A stretch of 64,000 bases of DNA from RHKX01 sp963820055. Lineage in GTDB: Bacteria; Actinomycetota; Thermoleophilia; Solirubrobacterales; 70-9. Under the pieces are notes generated by a model that made no database searches, was not told where the DNA came from, and was given only the letters and a program-made list of their open reading frames with translations. Shown in pieces: positions 16,575 through 25,739 of this stretch (position 1 is the first letter of the stretch; every line of letters starts with the position of its first letter). Position numbers and translations under genes: made by a program. The stretch is taken from NCBI GenBank assembly GCA_963820055.1, contig CAWFYJ010000004.1:310001-374000 (forward strand). The letters run 5' to 3'.

Positions 16575-16886
16575 ATGCCCGAGACACCCGAGAAGCCGAA
16601 TCCGGGCACCCCGCCCCGCCCCGCCCCCCGGCCGGCACGCCCGGCACCCCGTCCGAAGCCGAGCCCGCTGGCCGTCATCACCGCCGCCCTCGGTCTCTTC
16701 TTCGTCGTCCTGACGCTGATGGCGGTCCAGGTCAGAAACGGCCGCGACCCCGCCCTCGGCCCGGGGCCGGTCGTTCCCGTCGCCGCCAAGCAGGCGGGAA
16801 AGAACTCGTCGAAGCCGGCGGCGACCCAGACGCAGACGCAGCAGGCGACCAAGGTCGTGACCCAGACCTCACCGACGGTGCCGTGA
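16575..16886 (+). CDS. Small proline-rich single-span membrane protein
   Basis: A 103-residue protein. A cytoplasmic Pro/Arg/Lys-rich segment (RPAPRPARPAPRPKPSPL) is followed by one membrane helix at about residues 36-54 (VITAALGLFFVVLTLMAVQV) and an extracytoplasmic Gln/Thr-rich tail. Six bases separate the lipoprotein stop from its ATG, and its TGA overlaps the next GTG. It may be an adaptor in a membrane electron-transfer or envelope complex; this is inference from position only. Confidence 0.7.
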   Translation: MPETPEKPNPGTPPRPAPRPARPAPRPKPSPLAVITAALGLFFVVLTLMAVQVRNGRDPALGPGPVVPVAAKQAGKNSSKPAATQTQTQQATKVVTQTSPTVP

Positions 16887-17113
16887 GCGCCGCCGCCGCA
16901 TCGGTGCCCGGGGACGGACAGCCCACCCTGCGGACCAAGATCGCCGCCGTGGCGGTCGTGATCGCCCTTGGGGCCCTCGCCGCGTTCGCCGTCTTCAGCC
17001 CGCCGACGACCGTGAAGGTCGGCGGCAGCCCGGCGAAGTCGGCGCCCGCGGCTCAGCCGGCTCCGGCGACCGGCGGCGAGCCGGAGGGGGAGGGCGGCGA
17101 AGGTGGTGACTGA
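16883..17113 (+). CDS. Small single-span membrane protein
   Basis: A 76-residue protein with one helix at about residues 20-40 (IAAVAVVIALGALAAFAVFS) and an Ala/Pro/Gly/Glu-rich exported tail. GTG 16883 overlaps the preceding stop (GTGA) and its end overlaps the next gene by 11 bases. It is part of the same coupled series as its neighbours. I do not recognise the family. Confidence 0.65.
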   Translation: MSAAAASVPGDGQPTLRTKIAAVAVVIALGALAAFAVFSPPTTVKVGGSPAKSAPAAQPAPATGGEPEGEGGEGGD

Positions 17114-17693
17114 GCCGGATCCCGGCAAATACACCTGGTGGCTCGCGTCGCGCTCCGCCGGCGTCGTCGCCTTCGTCCTGATCGCAGCCGCCGTGATTCT
17201 CGGCCTCTACATGGCCGCGGGCGTCTCGAAGCGTCCCGGCGCAAAGCGCACGCTCGTCAAGTTCCACGAACAGATCGCGCTGGCATCCCTCGTCGCGATC
17301 GCAGCACACGGCCTCCTCCTGCTCGGCGACAAATGGCTGAACCCGGGGATCACCGGCATCGCGATCCCGTTCACGACCGGCTACCGCCCGGCATGGACAG
17401 GCATCGGAATCGTCGCCGGCTACCTCGCCTTCGTCCTCGGCCCGTCCTTCTACCTGCGGAGGCGGATCGGCGCGAAGCGCTGGCGTCAGATCCACCGGGC
17501 CACCGTCGCCGTCTACGTCCTCGCCGTTCTCCACTCGCTCGGAGCCGGGACCGACGGCGCGGGCCTCTGGTTCCAGGCGCTCGTTGCGATCACCGCGGTG
17601 CCGATCGTGGTCCTGCTGGTCATGCGGTACGGCTTCAAGCGCCGGCCGGCGCCGCGGCCGGCCCGTCCGCCGGCCCCCTCCCCCGCACCCTGA
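17103..17693 (+). CDS. Ferric-reductase-like transmembrane haem protein
   Basis: A 196-residue membrane protein with about five helices. Its histidines are placed as in the ferric reductase-like/MsrQ (YedZ) superfamily: KFHEQIALASLVAIAAHGLL, WRQIHRATVAVYVLAVLHSL. These pairs normally coordinate b haem. The Pro-rich C-terminus is cytoplasmic. It ends the apbE-reductase-ferredoxin series, so the cluster may route electrons across the membrane with a flavinylated partner. I saw no periplasmic MsrP-like gene in the window. Confidence 0.75.
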   Translation: MVTEPDPGKYTWWLASRSAGVVAFVLIAAAVILGLYMAAGVSKRPGAKRTLVKFHEQIALASLVAIAAHGLLLLGDKWLNPGITGIAIPFTTGYRPAWTGIGIVAGYLAFVLGPSFYLRRRIGAKRWRQIHRATVAVYVLAVLHSLGAGTDGAGLWFQALVAITAVPIVVLLVMRYGFKRRPAPRPARPPAPSPAP

Positions 17694-17706
17694 GCACGCA
17701 TGCGGC

Positions 17707-18264
17707 CTAAGCCGGCCCCGCGTCGACCTCTCGCTGCTTCTCGATCCGGCGCCGGACGCCGAAGAAGTAGTCGGCGCCGGAGATGACCGTCGCCGCCACC
17801 GCGGCGTAGACGAGGATGTCGACCGCCGTCGTCGCCGGATCGACCGCGATCAGGGCGATCACGGCGGCGATCTGCAGCGCCGTCTTCACCTTCCCGAGCC
17901 AGCTCGCCGAGATGACGACGCCCTGCTCGACGGCGAGCGCGCGCAGCCCGGTCACCGCCAGCTCGCGGGCGATGATGACCATCGCGATCCACGCCTGGAG
18001 CCGGTCGAGCGCCACCAGCGAGATCAGCGCCGCGACGATCAGCAGCTTGTCGGCGAGCGGGTCCATCAACTTGCCGAACGTGGTCACATCGTCGCGGCGA
18101 CGGGCGATGTAGCCGTCGAGGCCGTCGGTCAGGGCGGCGAGCGCGAAGACGATCCCCGCGATCAGATCCCCATTCGGGATCTCGGCGAGCAGCGCGACCA
18201 CGACGACCGGCACCGCGAGGATGCGCAGCATCGTCAGGGCGTTCGGGATGTTCAGCGGAACCAC
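17707..18264 (-). CDS. pgsA: CDP-diacylglycerol-glycerol-3-phosphate 3-phosphatidyltransferase
   Basis: A 185-residue membrane enzyme that makes phosphatidylglycerol phosphate. The CDP-alcohol phosphatidyltransferase signature is complete: D-G-L-D-G-x-x-A-R-(8)-G-x-x-x-D-P-L-A-D (DGLDGYIARR, then FGKLMDPLADK). NIPNALTMLRILAVPVVVVA is the usual N-terminal opening. I chose GTG 18264 with GGGAG upstream; the frame is open further but that part is not family-like. A related CDP-alcohol transferase specificity cannot be excluded. Confidence 0.88.
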   Translation of the reverse strand: MVPLNIPNALTMLRILAVPVVVVALLAEIPNGDLIAGIVFALAALTDGLDGYIARRRDDVTTFGKLMDPLADKLLIVAALISLVALDRLQAWIAMVIIARELAVTGLRALAVEQGVVISASWLGKVKTALQIAAVIALIAVDPATTAVDILVYAAVAATVISGADYFFGVRRRIEKQREVDAGPA

Positions 18265-18317
18265 GGTCGCTCCCGATACTAAGTCCCACCCTCTCGAGTA
18301 ACCCGCCCAGGATGGGA

Positions 18318-18349
18318 ATGACACGATTATATGGTGGTATGGTGTTTGT
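18318..18349 (+). promoter_or_regulatory. A+T-rich promoter/operator of the vapBC pair
   Basis: The 30 bases before the antitoxin start (GACACGATTATATGGTGGTA and TGGTGTTTGT) are far more AT-rich than their surroundings and carry a direct repeat, TATGGTG G TATGGTG. Ribbon-helix-helix antitoxins bind repeats in their own promoter, so an autoregulatory operator is likely here. Confidence 0.5.
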
Positions 18350-18646
18350 ATGGCTTCAGTCAAGGCGACCTTCACGCTGGACGAGAGGACGGCGCTCGCA
18401 CTGACGAAGACGGCGGAACGTCTCAACCGTTCGAAGAGCGCCGTAGTCCGCGAGGCGATCCTCGAGCACAGCGAGCGCGCCGAGCGCCTCGGCGCCGCCG
18501 AGCGGCGGCGCCTGCTTGCGGCCTTCGACGATCTGGTGCCGAGGATTCCCGCCCGGCCCGCCGCAGACGTCGACGCCGAACTCGCCGAGGTTCGACGCGC
18601 ACGCCGACACGGCGGCCGCGGCTCGCCGGCGGGCGGCGCGCATTGA
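18350..18646 (+). CDS. vapB: Ribbon-helix-helix antitoxin
   Basis: A 98-residue protein whose first 45 residues (SVKATFTLDERTALALTKTA, then RSKSAVVREAILEH) match the ribbon-helix-helix DNA-binding fold. The remainder is a charged, Arg/Ala-rich tail suited to wrapping the toxin. It overlaps the following PIN-domain gene by four bases (TTGA). The pair forms a VapBC-type toxin-antitoxin module; the partner specificity is inferred from this linkage. Confidence 0.85.
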   Translation: MASVKATFTLDERTALALTKTAERLNRSKSAVVREAILEHSERAERLGAAERRRLLAAFDDLVPRIPARPAADVDAELAEVRRARRHGGRGSPAGGAH

Positions 18647-19020
18647 TCGTCGTCGACACATCGGCTCTGATCGACGCCCTCTCGGGACAGCGACGCTCGG
18701 CCTCCGATCTGCGTTCCGCAATCGAGGCCGGGGAGCGACTGCTGCTACCCGCCTTGGTGCTCTACGAATGGCTCCGCGGCCCGCGGGTCGCCGCCGAACT
18801 CGACGCCCAGGAGGCGCTCCTCCCGTCGGAGTCGGCGCTCTCGTTCGGACCGGAGGAGGCGGACCTCGCGGCGGGGCTCTACGCGGCCGTCGACGAGCCC
18901 CGCGGGCGCGAGGTCGACATCGCGATTGCCGCCCATGCCCTGAGCATGGAGGCGAGCGTCTGGACCCTCAATCGCACCGACTTCGAAGACCTTCCCGGCG
19001 TCGAACTCTTCACTCCCTAG
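18643..19020 (+). CDS. vapC: PIN-domain ribonuclease toxin
   Basis: A 125-residue PIN protein starting at TTG 18643 inside the antitoxin stop. Acidic catalytic residues are visible: IVVDTSALIDAL (first Asp), LVLYEWLRG (Glu), REVDIAIAAHAL (Asp) and LNRTDFEDLPGV (last Asp). PIN toxins cleave structured RNA such as tRNA when freed from antitoxin. Its TAG stop shares the palindrome CTAG with the stop of the convergent uracil-DNA glycosylase gene. Confidence 0.87.
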   Translation: MIVVDTSALIDALSGQRRSASDLRSAIEAGERLLLPALVLYEWLRGPRVAAELDAQEALLPSESALSFGPEEADLAAGLYAAVDEPRGREVDIAIAAHALSMEASVWTLNRTDFEDLPGVELFTP

Positions 19021-19703
19021 CCGGCGACCGCCTTCGCCCGCCCGAGCACGTCGTCGAGCATCGCCTCGGTGAGCCGCCCGGTGAACGTGTTCTGCTGGCT
19101 CGGGTGGTAGCTGCCGAGCAGCGTCAGCTCGCCGACGGTCGCCTCCGCCCCATGCCCGAACCGCGGCTTCGGCCGCGGCACCTCCCGGCCGCCGGCGGCA
19201 AGCGAGCGCAACGCCGCGTCCCAGCCGAACGAACCGAGCCCGATCAGCACCCGCGCCTCGGTGAGCAGCGCCAGCTCGCGGTCGAGGTAGGGGCGGCACT
19301 CGTCGCGCTCGGCGACCGTCGGCTTGTTCGCCGGCGGCGCGCAGCGGACCGCAGCCGTCACGTAGGCGCCGGTCAGCCGCAATCCGTCGCCGCGCGCGAC
19401 GGACGTCGGCTGGTTGGCGAGCCCGGCCCGGTGGAGCGCCGCGTACAACCAGTCGCCGGAGCGGTCGCCCGTGAACATCCGCCCTGTCCGATTCGCCCCG
19501 TTGGCCGCCGGCGCCAGCCCGACGAGGACGATCCGCGCCGCCCGGTCGCCGAAGCCCGGCACCGGCCTGGCCCAGTAATCCTCCCCGCGGAAGCGGCGCG
19601 GCGGGTCGGCCGCGACCTCCTCCCGCCACGCGACGAGGCGCGGGCAGGCCCGGCAGGCGCTGATCTCGGCGTCGAGCCGATCGAGTTCCTCTCCGGGTCG
19701 CAC
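19017..19703 (-). CDS. udgB: Family 5 uracil-DNA glycosylase
   Basis: A 228-residue enzyme that removes uracil and some other deaminated bases from DNA. Four cysteines for the 4Fe-4S cluster are at CRACPRL, VRCAPPANKP and DECRPYL. Motif 1 is VGLAPAANGANRTGRMFTGD and motif 3 is SYHPSQQNTFTGRLT. Both match family 5 (UDGb) rather than family 4, which uses GEAPG and HPAAVLR. GTG 19703 is the start. The gene is convergent with vapC. Confidence 0.9.
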   Translation of the reverse strand: MRPGEELDRLDAEISACRACPRLVAWREEVAADPPRRFRGEDYWARPVPGFGDRAARIVLVGLAPAANGANRTGRMFTGDRSGDWLYAALHRAGLANQPTSVARGDGLRLTGAYVTAAVRCAPPANKPTVAERDECRPYLDRELALLTEARVLIGLGSFGWDAALRSLAAGGREVPRPKPRFGHGAEATVGELTLLGSYHPSQQNTFTGRLTEAMLDDVLGRAKAVAG

Positions 19704-19746
19704 GATTGCGCCGAGGCTAGTCCGCTCGCGAGATCGGCGGTCCGCG

Positions 19747-19763
19747 CGGTACCTTTGTTCGCC
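19747..19763 (+). promoter_or_regulatory. Conserved upstream motif, copy 2
   Basis: CGGTACCTTTGTTCGCC lies 38 bases before the GT2 start and differs by one base from 12423-12439 upstream of folE2. See that entry for the possible -10 reading. Confidence 0.35.
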
Positions 19764-19801
19764 CCGAGGAGCCGTCCCGAGGCCGCTCCGACGCCGGATC
19801 C

Positions 19802-20608
19802 ATGCCTGCCGAAGATCGCCAAGAGCTGCGCCTGCTGGCCATCGTCCCCGCCTACAACGAGGAGGGGATGATCGCGCGCGTCGTCCGCGACATCAAGCGG
19901 CAGGCGCCCTCCTTCAACGTCCTCGTCGTCGACGACGGCTCGGTCGACGCGACGGTCGCCGAGGCGGAGGCGGAGGGCGCGATCGTGCTCCGCCACCCGT
20001 TCAACCTCGGCATCGGCGGCGCCATGCAGTCCGGCTACAAGTACGCGCTCGCCCACGGCTACGACGTCGCCGTCCAGGTCGACGGCGACGGCCAGCACAA
20101 GCCCGAGTACCTCCCCGAGATGCTCGACGCGCTGAAGACGAGCGGCAACGAGGCCGACATGGTCTACGGCACCCGCTTCCGCGGCGACCCCGGCTACAAG
20201 GTGCCGTTCGGGCGCCGCCTCGGCAACCTGATCTTCTCCGTCGTGCTGACCGCGATCACCCGCCAGAAGATCACCGACCCGACATCGGGATTCCGGATGG
20301 TCAACCGCCGCGGCATCGAGCTTTTCGCCCGCGACTACCCGCACGACTACCCCGAGGTCGAGGCGATCCTGATGCTCCACAACAACCGCCTCCGCATCCA
20401 CGAGGTGCAGGTGCGGATGAACGCCCGCGGCTTCGGCCGCAGCTCGATCGACTACCCCCGCGCCGCCTACTACATGATCAAGGTCATGCTGGCGCTCTTC
20501 GTCGGCCTCCTCCGCCGCCGGCCCGAGGCCTTCGAGGGGTCCCCGCCCCCCTCGACCGGCGAGTTCACCGCCGTCGAGGCGGGAGCCGAGAGCGGCGGCA
20601 CGGCGTGA
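19802..20608 (+). CDS. Family 2 glycosyltransferase, polyprenyl-phosphate sugar type
   Basis: A 268-residue GT2 enzyme: LLAIVPAYNEEGMIARVVRD at the N-terminus, LVVDDGSVDATVAEAE, the metal-binding VQVDGDGQHKPEYLPEML and the late acceptor region DPTSGFRMVNRRGIELFARD. This pattern matches dolichyl/polyprenyl-phosphate mannose- and glucose-synthase-like enzymes acting on the inner membrane face. It overlaps the DUF2304 gene by four bases (GTGA); the two usually travel together in polysaccharide or glycolipid clusters. Confidence 0.88.
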   Translation: MPAEDRQELRLLAIVPAYNEEGMIARVVRDIKRQAPSFNVLVVDDGSVDATVAEAEAEGAIVLRHPFNLGIGGAMQSGYKYALAHGYDVAVQVDGDGQHKPEYLPEMLDALKTSGNEADMVYGTRFRGDPGYKVPFGRRLGNLIFSVVLTAITRQKITDPTSGFRMVNRRGIELFARDYPHDYPEVEAILMLHNNRLRIHEVQVRMNARGFGRSSIDYPRAAYYMIKVMLALFVGLLRRRPEAFEGSPPPSTGEFTAVEAGAESGGTA

Positions 20609-21069
20609 GCCTCCTCTTCGCAATCGGCAGCTCCGAGTCCGTCCTCGGCAAGAAGCCGCAGATCCTCGCGATCATCGGCACGGTCCTCTTCCTGATCTTC
20701 GTGATCGAACTGGTGCGCCGCCGCCGCCTCGTCGAGCGCTACGCGCTGCTCTGGATCGCGGCGGCCATCATCCTCGTCATCTTCGCCGCCTGGGAGGGCG
20801 CCCTCGACGCCGTCGCCAACGCCCTCGGCATCATCTCCCCGCCCAACGCCCTCTTCCTGATGGGCCTCGGCACCGTCTTCGTCCTCGCCCTCCACTTCTC
20901 GGTCGCCTTCTCGCGACTCAGCGAGGAGACCAAGATCCTCGCCCAGGAGGTCGCCCGCCTCGACCGCGAGCAGCGCCGCATCCGCAAGGGCGCGCTGAGC
21001 GGCGAGGAGGACGTTCTCGTCGGCCTCGAGAACGGTGCGACGAACGGCGACGCGGAACCGCACACCTGA
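20605..21069 (+). CDS. DUF2304 membrane protein, partner of the GT2
   Basis: A 154-residue protein with three predicted helices (ILAIIGTVLFLIFVIELVRR; YALLWIAAAIILVIFAAWEG; LFLMGLGTVFVLALHFSVAF) followed by a charged coiled C-terminal tail. This is the DUF2304 layout, and such proteins occur beside GT2 polyprenyl-phosphate transferases. GTG 20605 overlaps the glycosyltransferase stop. It probably anchors or assists that enzyme. Confidence 0.82.
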   Translation: MSLLFAIGSSESVLGKKPQILAIIGTVLFLIFVIELVRRRRLVERYALLWIAAAIILVIFAAWEGALDAVANALGIISPPNALFLMGLGTVFVLALHFSVAFSRLSEETKILAQEVARLDREQRRIRKGALSGEEDVLVGLENGATNGDAEPHT

Positions 21070-21095
21070 ACCCCATAGCCGGTTAGGCTGAGGCC

Positions 21096-22619
21096 GTGGA
21101 GATCTCCCGGCGCCGTCTGCTCAGGGATTCGATCGGCGCCGGAGCGGCGCTGACGCTCGGTGCCGCCGCCGGCGGCCTCCGCATCCCGCAGGCGAGCGGC
21201 GCCCCAGCTCGCGGCAACGACGGCCACGCCCTCGGCTTCCGCTCGCTGACCGACGAGATCAGCCTGCCCGACATCCCCGTCGAGGGCCGGCTGCCCGAGT
21301 GGCTCGAGGGCGTCCTGCTCCGCAACGGCCCCGGCCTGTTCGAGATCGGCGAGCAGAAGCTCAACCATTGGTTCGACGGCCTGGCGATGCTGCACGCGTT
21401 CGCGTTCGCCGGCGGCCGCGTCTCCTACGCCAACCGGTTCCTGCAGACGAGCGCCTACAAGGCCTACCGCCGCGACGGCGTCATGAAGTACTCGGAGTTC
21501 GGCACCGACCCGTGCCGGCAGATCTTCAGCGGCGTATCGACGATCCCGCTGATCGGCAAGATCCCGAACGCGAACGTCTCGATCGAGCACCTCGCCGGCA
21601 GCTTCCGCGCCCACACCGAGCTGCCAGTCCCGGTCCGCTTCGACCCGCACGATCTCCGCACCCTCGGCGTCGACGCGGTCCTCCCGCAGGGCCGCATGGG
21701 CACCGCCCACCCCCACCACGACCCGCGGACCCGCGAACGCTTCAGCTACGAGATCGACCTGATCCCGCCCTCCGGCCTCCGCGTCCTCTCCGAGCGGAAC
21801 GGCAAACGCCGTGAGCTCGCCTTCATCCCCGAGGCCCGCCCCGGCTACCTCCACTCCTTCGGCCTGACCGACCGCTTCGTCGTCGTCTTCGCACAGCCCT
21901 GGGAGTTCGACATCGCCACCTTCCTCGGCCCCGACTCCGGTCCGATCGTCAAGTCGTTCCAGTGGGACGGCTCCCAGCCCGCCCGGATCCTCCTCGTCGA
22001 CCGCAACGCCGGAGGCGTCGCCGCGACGTTCGAGCTCGACCCCGCCTTCGTCTTCCATCACATCAACGCCTTCGACGACGGCGACGACGTCGTGCTCGAC
22101 GTCTGCGCCCACCGCGACGCCTCCATCATCGACGCCCTCTACCTGAAGAACCTGCGCAAGTCCGGGCCCTCCGTCCCCCAGGCCGTGCCCCGTCGGCTCA
22201 CGGTCCGGCCCGGCCGGTCGAAGGTCCACTCCCGCGAGCTCGCGGAAGGCAACCTCGAGCTCCCCCGCACCGACTACGACACCGTCAACGGCCGCCCCTA
22301 CCGCTACGCCTACGGAGTCGGGGTCCGCAATCCGCGCAAGAGCGGCTTCGTCGACCGGATCGCCAAGCTCGACATCAAGAAGGGCGAGCAGACGTTCTGG
22401 CAGGAGCGCGGCTCGTTCCCCGGGGAGCCCGTGTTCGCGCGGCGTCCCGGATCGACCCGCGAGGACGACGGAGCCCTGCTCTCGGTCGTCCTCGACGCCG
22501 GCCGCCGCACGTCGTTTCTGCTCGTCCTCGACGCGCGCGACATGTCCGAGCTCGCCCGCGCCTCGGTCCCCCACCACATCCCCTTCGGCTTCCACGGCGT
22601 CCACGCCGCGAACGCCTGA
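21096..22619 (+). CDS. Carotenoid-cleavage-type oxygenase with Tat signal
   Basis: A 507-residue protein of the carotenoid oxygenase/RPE65 superfamily, seven-bladed propellers that use Fe(II) held by four His. The N-terminus ISRRRLLRDSIGAGAALTLG is a twin-arginine signal, so it is exported folded. Candidate iron ligands are in GTAHPHHDPRT, YLHSFGLTDR, VFHHINAFDDG and GFHGVH. LPEWLEGVLLRNGPGLFEIG and NHWFDGLAMLHAF are the usual N-terminal motifs. The substrate is unknown (apocarotenoid, lignostilbene or other). Confidence 0.88.
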   Translation: MEISRRRLLRDSIGAGAALTLGAAAGGLRIPQASGAPARGNDGHALGFRSLTDEISLPDIPVEGRLPEWLEGVLLRNGPGLFEIGEQKLNHWFDGLAMLHAFAFAGGRVSYANRFLQTSAYKAYRRDGVMKYSEFGTDPCRQIFSGVSTIPLIGKIPNANVSIEHLAGSFRAHTELPVPVRFDPHDLRTLGVDAVLPQGRMGTAHPHHDPRTRERFSYEIDLIPPSGLRVLSERNGKRRELAFIPEARPGYLHSFGLTDRFVVVFAQPWEFDIATFLGPDSGPIVKSFQWDGSQPARILLVDRNAGGVAATFELDPAFVFHHINAFDDGDDVVLDVCAHRDASIIDALYLKNLRKSGPSVPQAVPRRLTVRPGRSKVHSRELAEGNLELPRTDYDTVNGRPYRYAYGVGVRNPRKSGFVDRIAKLDIKKGEQTFWQERGSFPGEPVFARRPGSTREDDGALLSVVLDAGRRTSFLLVLDARDMSELARASVPHHIPFGFHGVHAANA

Positions 22620-22632
22620 GCCGCGGCCCGGT

Positions 22633-23085
22633 TCAGCGTCCGCAGCTGTGCCCGGCGAGCCGGGCGAGGTACCCGCGGAGGCGCTCGCGCTCGGCGGGCG
22701 TCAGCGGCGAAAGCATGTCGGCCTCGGCGCCCGAGGCGGCGCGCTCCGCTGCGGCGAGCCGGCGGACGCCATCGTCGGTCAGCTCGAGCAGGTAGCGGCG
22801 CCGGTCGTCGGGATCGCGGCGGCGGATCAGCAGCCCGTCCGACTCCAGCTGGTCGATCAGCGCGACGAGGTTGCTCGCGTGGATCCGCAGCGCCCGCCCC
22901 AGCTCCTGCTGGGAGATCGGGCCGGCGCCGTAGAGGTGGTGGAGGATCGCGAACTCCGGCGCCCGCATGTCGACGGCCGCCAGCGCCCCACCCAGCCCCT
23001 CGCCGGAGGCGCGGGAGAGGCGGAAGAGGAGAACGCCGCAGCTCGGCTTCGAGGCGATTGCGGGTTTCCTTGATGCCGAGGCCAT
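22633..23085 (-). CDS. MarR family transcriptional regulator
   Basis: A 150-residue winged-helix regulator: LLFRLSRASGEGLGGALAAV, APEFAILHHLYGAGPISQQE, the recognition helix LRIHASNLVALIDQLESDGL and the wing RRDPDDRRRYLLELTDDGVR. I start it at ATG 23085, the first that gives a normal MarR length; the frame is open to 23169 but would run through the direct repeats that look like its operator. It is divergent from lon and convergent with the oxygenase gene. Confidence 0.85.
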   Translation of the reverse strand: MASASRKPAIASKPSCGVLLFRLSRASGEGLGGALAAVDMRAPEFAILHHLYGAGPISQQELGRALRIHASNLVALIDQLESDGLLIRRRDPDDRRRYLLELTDDGVRRLAAAERAASGAEADMLSPLTPAERERLRGYLARLAGHSCGR

Positions 23086-23117
23086 GACCGCGCTCAGGAT
23101 AGCGCCCAGTCCTGCGG

Positions 23118-23148
23118 ATTCATAATCGTTGGCATTCATAATCATTGG
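23118..23148. promoter_or_regulatory. Direct-repeat operator between marR and lon
   Basis: ATTCATAATCGTTGG (23118-23132) and ATTCATAATCATTGG (23134-23148) are 15-base repeats with a 16-base period and one mismatch, in an AT-rich patch of otherwise GC-rich DNA. They lie upstream of the MarR gene and about 55 bases before lon. They are the obvious binding site for MarR or another regulator, and may control both genes. Confidence 0.6.
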
Positions 23149-23200
23149 TTGATACCCTTGCTTCCGCAATTACTTCGAACCGGGAGAGGACCTCCACCTG

Positions 23201-25669
<2,469 letters not shown>

Positions 25670-25739
25670 TGGTCGACCTCCGCAGGACGGACCGTAGAAA
25701 CGGCGTCCGGCCACGGTCCCCGGCCATCGATACCCTTGC

